Shown: positions 52,630 through 61,831, counted from the first letter of the stretch. The stretch: 64,000 bases of DNA from Lentzea pudingi (GCF_014646255.1 NZ_BMNC01000005.1:1-64000); one strand, 5' to 3'. Program-made: numbers and translations. Notes: a model not told the origin generated them from the sequence alone.

Positions 52630-52638
52630 AGGTGTCCG

Positions 52639-53844
52639 GTGGCCGCTGTCTCGGCGCGCCTGCGCGCGGGTGCGGCGTTGCTCGGTCCGGCGTTCGTCGC
52701 CGCGATCGCGTACGTCGATCCGGGGAACGTGGCCACCAACACCGCGGCGGGCGCGAGGTACGGCTACCTGCTGGTGTGGGTGCTCGTCGTCGCGAACGTC
52801 ATGGCGGGGCTCGTGCAGTACCTGTCGGCGAAGCTCGGCCTGGTCACCGGGAAGTCGTTGCCGGAGGCGGTGCGGGACCACCTGCCCCGCCCGGTGCGGC
52901 TCGCGTACTGGGGCCAGGCCGAGGTCGTCGCGATGGCGACCGACCTCGCCGAGGTGCTCGGCGGGGCGATCGCGCTGCACCTGCTCTTCGACCTGCCGCT
53001 GCTGCTCGGCGGCGTGATCACCGGTGTGGTGTCGACGCTTTTGCTGCTGGTGCAGGACAGGCGCGGGCAGCAGCCGTTCGAGCGCGTGATCACCACGATG
53101 CTGGTCGTGATCGCGGTCGGGTTCATGGCGGGGCTCTTCGTGTCGCCGCCTTCGGTCTCCGGTGCTGCCTCGGGTCTGGTGCCGCGGTTCGACGGCGCGG
53201 ACAGCGTGCTGCTCGCGGCGGGCATGCTCGGCGCGACCGTGATGCCGCACGCCGTCTACCTGCACTCGGCGCTGGCCCGCGATCGGCACGGCAGGAACCC
53301 CTCCGTGCTCGGCGCGACGAAGGTCGACGTCGTGGTCGCGATGGTGCTGGCGGGCGCGGTCAACATGGCGATGCTGCTGCTCGCGGCTTCCGCGCTGCAG
53401 GGCCGCGAAGGCGTGGACACGCTGGAAGGTGCGCACGCCGCCGTTGGTGCCACGTTGGGCGGCGGGGTCGCGCTGCTCTTCGCACTTGGTCTGCTGGCTT
53501 CGGGTTTCGCTTCCACCGCTGTCGGTTGCTATGCGGGCGCGGTGGTGATGGACGGCTTGCTGCGCGTGCGGATTCCGTTGCTGGCACGGCGTTTGATCAC
53601 GTTGGTGCCGGCGCTGGCGGTCCTGGCGTTCGGGGTCGACCCGACGTTCGCGCTGGTGCTGTCGCAGGTCGTGCTGTCGTTCGGCATCCCGTTCGCGCTG
53701 GTGCCGCTGGTCTGGCTGACCGCGCGCCGGTCCGTGATGGGTAGCTACACGAACCGGCGCGTCGTCACGATCTCCGCGTGGGTGGTGGCCTTCGCGGTCG
53801 TCGTGCTGAACGTGGCGCTGATCTACCTGACCGTCGTCGCGTAG
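52639..53844 (+). CDS. mntH: Nramp-type Mn(II)/divalent metal transporter
   Basis: A 401-aa proton-coupled metal importer with about eleven helices. TM1 carries VAAIAYVDPGNVATN (the DPGN metal-binding motif) and TM6 has MLGATVMPHAVYLHSAL (the MPH motif). The start is GTG 52639. Expression is likely controlled through the preceding inverted repeat. It overlaps the convergent oxidoreductase by 22 bp. Confidence 0.95.
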   Translation: MAAVSARLRAGAALLGPAFVAAIAYVDPGNVATNTAAGARYGYLLVWVLVVANVMAGLVQYLSAKLGLVTGKSLPEAVRDHLPRPVRLAYWGQAEVVAMATDLAEVLGGAIALHLLFDLPLLLGGVITGVVSTLLLLVQDRRGQQPFERVITTMLVVIAVGFMAGLFVSPPSVSGAASGLVPRFDGADSVLLAAGMLGATVMPHAVYLHSALARDRHGRNPSVLGATKVDVVVAMVLAGAVNMAMLLLAASALQGREGVDTLEGAHAAVGATLGGGVALLFALGLLASGFASTAVGCYAGAVVMDGLLRVRIPLLARRLITLVPALAVLAFGVDPTFALVLSQVVLSFGIPFALVPLVWLTARRSVMGSYTNRRVVTISAWVVAFAVVVLNVALIYLTVVA

Positions 53845-54776
53845 GAGACACCCTGCTGGCGCAGCGCCTCCTCCAGGGTCCGCATGACTTCGAGGGTGTT
53901 CTGCCAGGTGATCCGCGGGTGTTCGGTGAGCCCGGCCGCGACGCTCTCCTCGACCGCGCGGATCTGGTGCTGATAGCCCTCGTCCTCGATCGCGTGCTCG
54001 ACGCCGTTGATCACCACGGCGGTCGGGTTGAACATCGGGTCGACGATCTCGATGCGCCCGGCGGTGCCGAAGATCTCCGCGCGGGCACCTGTGTTCGCGA
54101 GGAGCGAGCAGCTCAGCAACGCGTGGGCGCCGTTGTCGTAGGCCAGCAGGATGCCGGCGTCGGCGTCCACTTCGGACGGCGCGAGACTGCCGTGCGCGTG
54201 GATCCGTGCCGGCACGCCCAGGATCTGGTGGGCGAGGGCGATCGGGTACACGCCGAGGTCGAGCGTCGCGCCACCGCCGGCGCCCTTCGCCCACAGCCGG
54301 TCGTTGTCGTCGAAGGCGTGCCGGAAGCCGAAGTCGGCGCGGATCATCCGGACCTCGCCGATCTCACCGTCCCTGATCGCCTGCTCGACCTTCTGGATCA
54401 ACGGGTTGAACCGCGTCCACATGGCCTCCATGAGGAAGAGGTTCTTCGACCGTGCCCGCTCGACCATCTCCTCGGCGTCCGCGACCGTGAGCGCGAAGGC
54501 CTTCTCGCACAGCACGTGCTTGCCGGCGTCGAGCGCGGCGAGCACGACCTCGTGGTGCTGGCCGTGCGGCGTCGCGACGTAGACGACGTCGACGTCCGGG
54601 TCGGCGAGCAGGTCGTGGTAGCTGCCGTACGCGCGCTCGATGCCGAAGTGCTCGGCGAACTTCTGTGCCTTCGCGATGTCCCGCGACGACACCGCGAGCA
54701 CCGTGACACCCGCCCTGACCATGTCGGCCGTCACGGCATGCGCGATTCCACCCGTTGCGATCACACCCCACGTCAT
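53823..54776 (-). CDS. Gfo/Idh/MocA family oxidoreductase
   Basis: A 317-aa NAD(P)-dependent dehydrogenase acting on a sugar, inositol or related polyol; substrate unknown. The Rossmann start is WGVIATGGIAHAVTADM. VDVVYVATPHGQHHEVVLAALDAGKHVLCEKAFAL holds the family's EKP position as EKA (shown in two parts of one stretch). GGGATLDLGVYPIALAHQILG is the C-terminal domain's catalytic region. ATG 54776 is the family start. Confidence 0.9.
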   Translation of the reverse strand: MTWGVIATGGIAHAVTADMVRAGVTVLAVSSRDIAKAQKFAEHFGIERAYGSYHDLLADPDVDVVYVATPHGQHHEVVLAALDAGKHVLCEKAFALTVADAEEMVERARSKNLFLMEAMWTRFNPLIQKVEQAIRDGEIGEVRMIRADFGFRHAFDDNDRLWAKGAGGGATLDLGVYPIALAHQILGVPARIHAHGSLAPSEVDADAGILLAYDNGAHALLSCSLLANTGARAEIFGTAGRIEIVDPMFNPTAVVINGVEHAIEDEGYQHQIRAVEESVAAGLTEHPRITWQNTLEVMRTLEEALRQQGVSYATTVR

Positions 54777-54797
54777 GGCTTGAGCTTAGATGGAGGC

Positions 54798-55172
54798 ATG
54801 CGCCTCATCCTGAACGTGATCTGGCTGGTGCTCGCCGGTTTCTGGATGGCCGTCGGTTACGCCGTGGCCGGCGTCATCTGCTGCATCCTCGTCATCACGA
54901 TCCCGTGGGGCATCGCGTCGTTCCGGATCGCGAACTACGCGCTCTGGCCGTTCGGGCGCGAGGTCGTCGACAAGCCGGGCGCGGGCACCGGTTCCCTGCT
55001 GGGCAACGTCATCTGGATCGTCGTGGCGGGTGTCTGGCTCGCGATCGGCCACGTCGTCACCGGCATCGCGCTGTGCGTCACGATCATCGGCATCCCGCTC
55101 GGGCTCGCGAACTTCAAGCTGGTGAAGGTCTCGCTCGTGCCGCTGGGCAAGGAGATCATCGACGTCCCGTGA
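54798..55172 (+). CDS. YccF domain membrane protein
   Basis: A 124-aa protein with two tandem YccF repeats: RLILNVIWLVLAGFWMAVGY...ITIPWGIASFRIANYALWPFG, then GNVIWIVVAGVWLAIGHVV...IIGIPLGLANFKLVKVSLVPLG. About four helices. Function unknown. GGAGG lies only 1 nt before the ATG, so initiation may be leaderless or non-standard. Confidence 0.9.
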   Translation: MRLILNVIWLVLAGFWMAVGYAVAGVICCILVITIPWGIASFRIANYALWPFGREVVDKPGAGTGSLLGNVIWIVVAGVWLAIGHVVTGIALCVTIIGIPLGLANFKLVKVSLVPLGKEIIDVP

Positions 55173-55176
55173 GGAT

Positions 55177-55211
55177 CTCCCGCTCCCGGTCGGGTGCGGG
55201 GAGCGGGAGAC
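55177..55211. terminator. Hairpin terminator
   Basis: A perfect 12-bp stem (TCTCCCGCTCCC at 55177-55188 with 55200-55211) between the YccF stop and the convergent VOC gene. Confidence 0.8.
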
Positions 55212-55229
55212 CACTCAGTGGCACGGCCG

Positions 55230-55622
55230 TCAGACTTCGCTGTCCGACAGCTCGTGCAGGCACAGGATGTTGCCCTCGGTGTCGTGGAACCACGCCGCGC
55301 GCTCGGTGCCCATGACCGCGATGTGGTTCGTGGTCTTGAAGTCGGGCAGGTCGTAGTCGTCGAAGCGCACGCCCCTGCCTTCGAGCTCGCGGATCTCGCC
55401 TTCGAGGTCGGGCACCTCGAAGCTCAGCACCGTGTGCCCGGTCTGCGCGCCCTTCTCCGCAGGCATCAGTCCCAGCGCGTCACCCTGGCCGAGCGCGAAG
55501 ATCCGCGTGCCGTCGGGGTTCGTCGTGACGGGCTTCAGGCCGAGCACGTCCGCGTAGAAGCGGCCGGCGCGTTCGGCGTCCTCGACGGGCAGCATCGTCG
55601 TGGTTCTGGTGGCGGTGAGCAT
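55230..55622 (-). CDS. VOC/glyoxalase-fold protein
   Basis: A 130-aa vicinal-oxygen-chelate fold protein: TTTMLPVEDAERAGRFYADVLGLKPV, then GHTVLSFEVPDLEGEIRELEGRGV and a final WFHDTEGNILCLHEL (shown as separate stretches). The usual metal-ligand Glu and His positions are partly visible, so enzyme or binding protein cannot be told. The ATG at 55622 has AAGGAGG about 6 nt upstream, which rejects the longer frame to 55694. Confidence 0.85.
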   Translation of the reverse strand: MLTATRTTTMLPVEDAERAGRFYADVLGLKPVTTNPDGTRIFALGQGDALGLMPAEKGAQTGHTVLSFEVPDLEGEIRELEGRGVRFDDYDLPDFKTTNHIAVMGTERAAWFHDTEGNILCLHELSDSEV

Positions 55623-55701
55623 GCGCGCCTCCTTCGACGGAATCCATCGATGCTGCGCTCGTCGCACCGCTCTGACAAGGGCTTTTTCGGTCACGCAGGG
55701 G

Positions 55702-57300
55702 TCACTGGGCGTGGCCGGCGCCGTCGTCGAGGCCGAGCAGTTCCACCGACCGCGCCCGCATCTCCACCTTGCGGATCTTGCCGGTGACCGTCATCGGGAA
55801 CTCCTCCACCACGTGCACGTACCGCGGGATCTTGTAGTGGGCGAGCTTGCCGGCGCAGAACTCGCGGACGGCCTCGGCGGTCAGCCCTTCCACGCCCTCG
55901 CGAAGGCGCACCCATGCCATCAGCTCCTCGCCGTACCGGGCGTCGGGCACGCCGATGACCTGGGCGTCGAGCACGTCGGGGTGCGTGTAGAGGAACTCCT
56001 CGATCTCGCGCGGGTAGATGTTCTCGCCGCCGCGGATGACCATGTCCTTGATGCGGCCGGTGATGTTGACGTAGTCGTCGTCGTCCATCACCGCCAGGTC
56101 GCCGGTGTGCATCCAGCCGGCGCTGTCCACGGCCTCGGCGGTCTTCTCCGGCTCGTTCCAGTAGCCGAGCATCACGGAGTAGCCGCGCGTGCACAGCTCA
56201 CCCGGTTCGCCGCGCGGCACCGTACGGCCCGTCTCCGGGTCGACGATCTTCACTTCGAGGTGCGGGCCGACCCGCCCAACCGTCCCAACACGACGGTCGA
56301 GGGAGTCGTCGGCGCGGGTTTGTGTTGACACCGGGGAGGTTTCGGTCATGCCGTAGCAGATCGAGACCTCACGCATGCCCATGCGGTCGACGACCTGCTT
56401 CATCACCTCGACCGGGCACGGCGAGCCCGCCATGATGCCGGTGCGCAGGCTGCTCAGGTCGTAGTCGTCGGCCAGGTCGAGCATCGCGATGAACATCGTC
56501 GGCACGCCGTAGAGCGACGTGCACTTCTCTTCCTGAACGGCCGCAAGGGTTTTCGCCGGGTCGAACGCGGGCGCCGGGATCACGACGCACGCGCCGTGGC
56601 TGGTGGCGGCCAGGTTGCCCATGACCATGCCGAAGCAGTGGTAGAACGGCGGCACGACGCAGATCCGGTCGTGCTCGGTGTAGTTGATCAGCTCGCCGAC
56701 GAAGTAGCCGTTGTTGAGGATGTTGTGGTGCGAGAGCGTCGCGCCCTTGGGGAAGCCCGTCGTGCCGGACGTGTACTGGATGTTGATGGGGTCGTCGCGG
56801 TCCAGCTCGACGTCCGGCAGCTCGTCCCCGGTCCACTGTGGATCGTCGGTGAAGACGACGTGCTCCAGCCCGGGACAGCGCGGCCGGACCTCGTCGATCA
56901 TGGCCGCGTAGTCCGACGTCTTGAACGACCGCGCGGACACCAGCGTGTGGACGCCGGCCTGGTTCAGCACGTACTCCAGCTCGTGCACGCGGTACGCCGG
57001 GTTGACGTTGACCAGGATCGCGCCGATCCGGGCCGTCGCGTACTGCACGAAGACCCATTCGGCGCAGTTCGGCGCCCAGATCCCGACCCGGTCGCCCTTG
57101 CGCACGCCGAGCGCGTGCAGTCCCGCGGCGGCGCGGGAGACCTCCTGCGCGAGCTCCGCGTACGTCCACCGTCGATCTGTGGCTTTGTCGACAAGTGCCT
57201 CGCGATCACCGAAGCGCGCGACCGTCGCCGCGAGGTTCGCGTGGATCGTGTCGCCCAGCAGCGGGGCGGCGGACGTGCCCGAGGAGTAGCTGGCGGTCAT
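55702..57300 (-). CDS. Fatty-acyl-CoA synthetase (AMP-binding)
   Basis: A 532-aa ANL-superfamily ligase that activates a fatty or organic acid to its acyl-AMP and then acyl-CoA. P-loop YTSGTTGFPKGATLSHHN, adenine motif YGMTETSPVS, core HTGDLAVMDDDDYVNITGR, hinge KDMVIRGGENIYPREIEEF and catalytic Lys in VTGKIRKVEM. It is close to FadD35/AcsA-like enzymes. ATG 57300 begins MTASYSSGT; GGGGG is directly upstream. It lies 14 bp downstream of the metallophosphoesterase and is probably co-transcribed. Confidence 0.92.
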   Translation of the reverse strand: MTASYSSGTSAAPLLGDTIHANLAATVARFGDREALVDKATDRRWTYAELAQEVSRAAAGLHALGVRKGDRVGIWAPNCAEWVFVQYATARIGAILVNVNPAYRVHELEYVLNQAGVHTLVSARSFKTSDYAAMIDEVRPRCPGLEHVVFTDDPQWTGDELPDVELDRDDPINIQYTSGTTGFPKGATLSHHNILNNGYFVGELINYTEHDRICVVPPFYHCFGMVMGNLAATSHGACVVIPAPAFDPAKTLAAVQEEKCTSLYGVPTMFIAMLDLADDYDLSSLRTGIMAGSPCPVEVMKQVVDRMGMREVSICYGMTETSPVSTQTRADDSLDRRVGTVGRVGPHLEVKIVDPETGRTVPRGEPGELCTRGYSVMLGYWNEPEKTAEAVDSAGWMHTGDLAVMDDDDYVNITGRIKDMVIRGGENIYPREIEEFLYTHPDVLDAQVIGVPDARYGEELMAWVRLREGVEGLTAEAVREFCAGKLAHYKIPRYVHVVEEFPMTVTGKIRKVEMRARSVELLGLDDGAGHAQ

Positions 57301-57314
57301 CCCCCTGACGGTAG

Positions 57315-58121
57315 TCAGGCCTCGCGGTATGGCAAGGGGACGACCAGGCACGGACCACCGCTGTAGAGGCCCGCGTCGATCGCCAGCACCTTGTCGTCGG
57401 CGTAGACGAGGGGCCCGTCGATCTGGTCCGGCGGCACCCCCAGCTGGTCGGCGATGACGCTGTGCCCGTGCACGATCTTGCTGCCGCCGAGGGTCGCGAG
57501 CAGCTCATCCGCGATCTCGGGCCCCTGCGGACCCCGGAACGCGTACCGGGTCGTCATCTTGCGCCAGCACTCCCACCAGTCGACGAGGTCGTCGCCCTTG
57601 AGCACCTGCCGGACGGACTCGTTGACCTCTTCGATCGAGGCCCCCCATTCGAGGTAGGCCACGGTGTCGGAGTGCATCAGCAGGTGGTCGTCGCGCAGCT
57701 TCAGCACCGGCCTCGACGTCAGCCACTCGACGTGCTCGTCGGTCAGCCGGTCCTGGTCGCTGCGCAGCCCGCCGTTGAGCAGCCAGCTCCGCGCGAACGA
57801 CCGCGGCCCGAGGCTGTCGGGCACCTGCTCGTCCCCGAACCGGTACATGCCGAGCAGCAGCACCTCGTGGTTGCCGATCAACGAGCTGACCGACCCACCG
57901 GCCTCCGCCGCCTCGTCGCCGAGGCGCATGACCAGGTCGATCACGCCCACCCCGTCGGGCCCGCGGTCCACGAAGTCGCCGAGGAACCACAGCTCGGCCT
58001 CGCCACCGATCCAGTGCCCTTCCTCGTCGCACAGTTCGGCGACGTGCAGGGCTCTGATCAGTTCCGAGAGGTGCCCGTGCACGTCACCCACGACGTACAT
58101 CGGGCGTCGATCCGTGTCCAC
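57315..58121 (-). CDS. PPP-type metallophosphoesterase
   Basis: A 268-aa phosphatase with the three signature blocks GDVHGHLSEL, FLGDFVDRGPDGVGVIDLV and IGNHEVLLLG, plus a late VHGHSVIADQ. This is the calcineurin-like Ser/Thr phosphatase or Ap4A hydrolase fold. Substrate unknown (phosphoprotein or dinucleotide). The start at 58121 (MDTDRRPMYVVGDVHG) fits the family. Confidence 0.9.
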   Translation of the reverse strand: MDTDRRPMYVVGDVHGHLSELIRALHVAELCDEEGHWIGGEAELWFLGDFVDRGPDGVGVIDLVMRLGDEAAEAGGSVSSLIGNHEVLLLGMYRFGDEQVPDSLGPRSFARSWLLNGGLRSDQDRLTDEHVEWLTSRPVLKLRDDHLLMHSDTVAYLEWGASIEEVNESVRQVLKGDDLVDWWECWRKMTTRYAFRGPQGPEIADELLATLGGSKIVHGHSVIADQLGVPPDQIDGPLVYADDKVLAIDAGLYSGGPCLVVPLPYREA

Positions 58122-58170
58122 CTCCGCGACGATAGGTGATGAACCCTCGCGCGTCAGTGGTCAGTCCAGA

Positions 58171-58734
58171 TCAGCGTTCCCGCCAGGCGAGCGGGGAGAT
58201 CGTCAACGCGGCCTCGGCGATCTTGCGGGCTGTGTCCGTCTTGACGCCCTTGAGCGCCGAATCGATCCACCCGTCGACCCGGTTCACACCGATGTCCCGG
58301 TACTCGACGGCCTGCAACAGCATCTCCAGTTTGTCCGCGTCCTTCGCGCACAACGCCTCGACGGACTCCTGGCTCTCATATTCGTCGACGGCCGCACGAA
58401 CCACATCACGCGAGGCTTCGGGCAGGTGCGCGGTCTGGTCAGCGGTGATCTGACGTGGATCGGGCTTGGTCACGTACCCGCTGATCGTGTGTGGCAGATC
58501 ACCCGTTCGCGTCTCCTGGGTGTCGTGCCACAGCGCGAGGAACGACGCACGCGCCGGATCCGCTCCTTCCTCGGCCGCGAGGAGGGCAGCGAGCTGAGCC
58601 ACTCGCATCGTGTGTTCGGCCACGGACTCAGGGTCACGCACGCCCGCGTGCCACCAGCCGGCTCGCCGGATGCGCTTGAGGATTCCGAGCTCGTAGCCGA
58701 AGGCGGCGAGTGCGGCGGCTGCCTGGTCTGACAC
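58171..58734 (-). CDS. HD-domain phosphohydrolase, second paralog
   Basis: A 187-aa protein closely parallel to the HD protein at 50086: RRAGWWHAGVRDPESVAEHTMRV, then LALWHDTQETRTGDLPHTI and CAKDADKLEMLLQAVEYRDIGV. HD residues His, His-Asp and Asp are kept, so it is probably active, for example on nucleotides. GTG 58734 has AGAGGA about 10 nt upstream. It lies 16 bp downstream of the XRE regulator and is probably in its operon. Confidence 0.83.
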   Translation of the reverse strand: MSDQAAAALAAFGYELGILKRIRRAGWWHAGVRDPESVAEHTMRVAQLAALLAAEEGADPARASFLALWHDTQETRTGDLPHTISGYVTKPDPRQITADQTAHLPEASRDVVRAAVDEYESQESVEALCAKDADKLEMLLQAVEYRDIGVNRVDGWIDSALKGVKTDTARKIAEAALTISPLAWRER

Positions 58735-58750
58735 GTCTGTCGGTCCTCTC

Positions 58751-59869
58751 TCAGCGGTCGGCGATGCGCGACGCGTACCGCAGTCCTGCCACTTGATCAC
58801 AGCCTGCGCGGGTCAGGTCGCCGCTCGACGCAAGGCCGTCGAGCACGCCACCGAGCCGTTCGCGGGCACCAGCTCGGTCCGTCAGGAGCACCGGACGTGA
58901 CGCGACAAGGGCATGCAGAGTGTGGAGGTTGAGCGGCAGATGCGGTGAAGCCGGATCGAGTCGGTCCATGAGGTGGTGCAGCAGGCGAGTCCCGCCCCAC
59001 GACCGGGTGTCCTCGTTCAACATGAACGCGTCGTTCGTCTGCTCGTCACTCAGATCGCCGATCCAGTACGCCCAGTAGTTCAGGTTCGCGGTCTCGGCAC
59101 GTGACTCGGTCATCTGACCGACGAAGTCATGTAGCTGCGCGGAGTCCCCCGCCGAAGCAAGCGCGACAGAGGCGGATCTCGCTTCGAGCAGACCGGTGAC
59201 GTCTCCATCGCGCACCGGTCGGCGCCCTGTGCGCCGCCACTCGTCCCGCAGCCAGTTCACCACTCGAGGCCGGCCGTCGAACCCCAGCAGGTACACCGCC
59301 TGCCGCCGTAGCAACGCCTCTTCTGGACGAGTGCTCTGCTCGGAAATCGCGATCAAGTGATCGAAGAAGCGGCCCCGTTGATCCATCGGCAACGACGGGT
59401 GCGCAGCGACTGGGCCACGTCGCGGCACTCTGGACACGAACTCCCTCAGCTGGTGAGGCAACGTGCCCGTGATCGGCCAGGTGATCAGGTTCGTGATCGT
59501 GCGTCGATGCACTCCGGCGGACAGCGGATGGCGGTCAGCTCTGACCACGGCGCCTCCCGCGGCAACGCCGGTGGCCAGCACCTGATCGGCCTCGATCGCC
59601 TCTGTGAGGTGGCGGCGCGTCGATGCCGGAGCGCCCAACCCGGTCAGCCGCGAGGTCAGGCGGAGGAAATCACCCGCGTTCATGGCGGCGATTGGACGCC
59701 GGCCCGACTCCCACCCCTGGATCGTCGTCACGTCAACAGGAAGTTCCCGTGCCAGCCGCTCCTGTGTCAGTCCTGCGGACTGCCTGGCGAGCTTGAGCAC
59801 GAATCCCGACACGACCCCTGTCGAATGCCCACCCTGACCAACGGTCGGTGTTGCTGCTCCTCGGCTCAT
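58751..59869 (-). CDS. XRE-family regulator with large C-terminal domain
   Basis: A 372-aa protein. Residues 20-70 are a classic XRE helix-turn-helix: KLARQSAGLTQERLARELPVD then VTTIQGWESGRRPIAAM. The C-terminal 290 residues are helical and Arg/Leu-rich, resembling the helical-repeat sensor domains of actinomycete XRE proteins. It heads an operon with the HD hydrolase and is divergent from a winged-helix gene; a 117-bp gap holds both promoters. Confidence 0.85.
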   Translation of the reverse strand: MSRGAATPTVGQGGHSTGVVSGFVLKLARQSAGLTQERLARELPVDVTTIQGWESGRRPIAAMNAGDFLRLTSRLTGLGAPASTRRHLTEAIEADQVLATGVAAGGAVVRADRHPLSAGVHRRTITNLITWPITGTLPHQLREFVSRVPRRGPVAAHPSLPMDQRGRFFDHLIAISEQSTRPEEALLRRQAVYLLGFDGRPRVVNWLRDEWRRTGRRPVRDGDVTGLLEARSASVALASAGDSAQLHDFVGQMTESRAETANLNYWAYWIGDLSDEQTNDAFMLNEDTRSWGGTRLLHHLMDRLDPASPHLPLNLHTLHALVASRPVLLTDRAGARERLGGVLDGLASSGDLTRAGCDQVAGLRYASRIADR

Positions 59870-59986
59870 CGCGCCTCCCTCGTCGGCAGGGCTGCCGACG
59901 AGCCCGCACTCGCACTGCTGGTCAGTTCAGCGAAGCCGGATCCAATCGTAGCGTCATGTATCCGAGCGACTACGGAAAGTTGGAAC

Positions 59987-60583
59987 ATGAACGACGGGAT
60001 CCATTCCGCGCTGAACGCACTTCCGCCACAGGGATTGGCACTCAAGCGTCACGTGTTGAGCAAGCTTCTCGACAACTTTCCGAGACAACTGACCGCCGCC
60101 GAGGTCGCGGAAGCCGGACCACGTCGAACCGACGCTTCCGTTCGCGGTGCGCTGAAAACGCTCGATCGCATCGGCGTGATCAGGTTCGTCTCGGCGGAGG
60201 AGACCGGGAACGTCGCTCGCTGGCACCTCGCGTCAAGCGCGCAAGAGGCGGTCCGCGCTTTCCTGCTGCGACAGGACGAGGACTCGCGCCCCTTGTCGCC
60301 ACTACCTCCTCGACGGGCATATCAGCAGGTGCTCAGGGCCATGTACGAGGAGCCCGCGCGCACGTTCACCCTCAGGGCGTTGCTCGACAAAGTTTGGGGC
60401 GAACGCACGAGCGTGCGAACGCCGTTGGTCGAACTGTTCGAAGCGGGCTATCTACTGCGCAGCCTCACCGACGAGAACTGTCCCGGGCGCCCGCAGTTCG
60501 CCTATCGGCTGAACCCGGACGCCCAGGAACACGCGGACGCGCTGCTGTGCGCGCCCACGTGCTCGCCGCAGCGGAGGAACTAG
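59987..60583 (+). CDS. Winged-helix DNA-binding-like protein
   Basis: A 198-aa protein with two predicted wHTH units: KRHVLSKLLDNFPRQLTAAEVAEAG, DASVRGALKTLDRIGVIRFVSA, and RRAYQQVLRAMYEEPARTFTLRALLDKVWGERTSVRTPLVELFEAGYLLR (in parts). It may regulate or bind near the divergent XRE-HD operon. ATG 59987 is chosen; the open frame to 59357 is a shadow of the XRE gene. The C-terminus has a Cys pair (CAPTCS). Confidence 0.7.
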   Translation: MNDGIHSALNALPPQGLALKRHVLSKLLDNFPRQLTAAEVAEAGPRRTDASVRGALKTLDRIGVIRFVSAEETGNVARWHLASSAQEAVRAFLLRQDEDSRPLSPLPPRRAYQQVLRAMYEEPARTFTLRALLDKVWGERTSVRTPLVELFEAGYLLRSLTDENCPGRPQFAYRLNPDAQEHADALLCAPTCSPQRRN

Positions 60584-61371
60584 ACGGCGGCCCACTCGCC
60601 GAACGGGTCCGCGGAGTGACCGACGAGCTCTGCGATCGACTTCAGCACGCGCGTCGGCCGGTACGGGTACATCTCGGCGGTCTCGGCGCTGAAGACCCCG
60701 GACAGCACGAGGATGGTCGACAGGCCCGCCTCCAGGCCCGAGCGCACGTCGGTGTCCATGCGGTCGCCGATCATCAGCGCCTGCTCGGAGTGCGAGCCGA
60801 GGGCGCGCAGGGCCGAGCGCATCATCAGCGGGTTCGGCTTGCCGACGTAGTAGGGCTCGCGGCCGGTGGCGCGCTCGATCAACGCCGCCACGGCGCCGGT
60901 CGCGGGCAGCGAGCCCTCACGCGACGGGCCGGTGGCGTCGGGGTTGGTCGCGATGAACTTCGCGCCCTCCTCGACCAGGCGGATGGCCTTGGTGATGGCG
61001 GTGAAGCTGTACGTGCGGGTCTCGCCGAGCACGACGTAGTCCGGGTCGCGGTCGGTCAGCACGTAGCCGATCTCGTGCAGCGCCGTGGTGAGGCCGGCCT
61101 CGCCGATGACGAACGCCGAGCCGTTCGGGCGCTGCGAGTCGAGGAACCTGGCCGTGGCCAGCGCGGAGGTCCAGATGGACTTCTCCGGGATGTCGAGGCC
61201 GGTGCGCTGCAGACGCGCGCGCAGGTCCCGTGGCGTGTAGATGGAGTTGTTCGTGAGCACGAGGAACGGGGTCTCCGACGCCCGCAGCTCCGCGACGAAC
61301 TCGTCCGCTCCCGGGATCAGGTGCTCCTCGTGCACGAGGACGCCGTCCATGTCCATCAAGTAGTGCCACAT
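60580..61371 (-). CDS. HAD-IIA sugar phosphatase (NagD-like)
   Basis: A 263-aa phosphatase. Motif I MDMDGVLVHEEHLIPGA, motif II LVLTNNSIYTPRDL, a long C2 cap, then YYVGKPNPLMMRSAL and GDRMDTDVRSGLEAGL (motifs III and IV). Typical for 4-nitrophenyl/sugar phosphate phosphatases. It overlaps the convergent wHTH gene by 4 bp, and the MarR gene is 4 bp upstream on the same strand. Confidence 0.92.
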   Translation of the reverse strand: MWHYLMDMDGVLVHEEHLIPGADEFVAELRASETPFLVLTNNSIYTPRDLRARLQRTGLDIPEKSIWTSALATARFLDSQRPNGSAFVIGEAGLTTALHEIGYVLTDRDPDYVVLGETRTYSFTAITKAIRLVEEGAKFIATNPDATGPSREGSLPATGAVAALIERATGREPYYVGKPNPLMMRSALRALGSHSEQALMIGDRMDTDVRSGLEAGLSTILVLSGVFSAETAEMYPYRPTRVLKSIAELVGHSADPFGEWAAV

Positions 61372-61375
61372 GGGC

Positions 61376-61831
61376 CTAAGTATCGATCACGCGCTTGCGA
61401 AACGTCTCGTTCTGGAGCTGGAGATAACGCTCGATCACCTGGAGCTCGGCGTCGTCGAAGTGCCCGAGCACCTCGACGAGGCTGTCGCGGGCCTTCTCGA
61501 ACGGCGCGCCGAACTTGTCGACGTCGCCCACCGCGACCTCGACCAGGACCTTGCGGCGGTCGTGCGGGTCGCGGACACGACGGACATATCCGGCGCGTTC
61601 GAGGCGGTCGATGACGCCCGTGACGGCACCGGTGGAGAGGCCGGAGAGTTCGGCGATCCGGCCGGCGGTGAGCGGGCCCTCCGCCCGCATGGCGAGATCG
61701 AGGCACTTCTCGTCGGTCGCGGACAGGCCCATCTGCTCGGCGACCCGCGCGTGGAACATGACGGTGAGCGCGCTCTGCTCGCGCATGTAGAGCGTGAACC
61801 TCTCCAGCACCTCTGGTTCCATGTCGAACAT
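61376..61831 (-). CDS. MarR-family regulator
   Basis: A 151-aa winged helix: SATDEKCLDLAMRAEGPLTAG, IAELSGLSTGAVTGVIDRLERAGY and RRVRDPHDRRKVLVEV (wing). The start is ATG 61831 or ATG 61822. It is followed by the HAD gene in the same operon, with moaA divergent. A palindrome just upstream is a candidate autoregulatory site. Confidence 0.9.
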   Translation of the reverse strand: MFDMEPEVLERFTLYMREQSALTVMFHARVAEQMGLSATDEKCLDLAMRAEGPLTAGRIAELSGLSTGAVTGVIDRLERAGYVRRVRDPHDRRKVLVEVAVGDVDKFGAPFEKARDSLVEVLGHFDDAELQVIERYLQLQNETFRKRVIDT

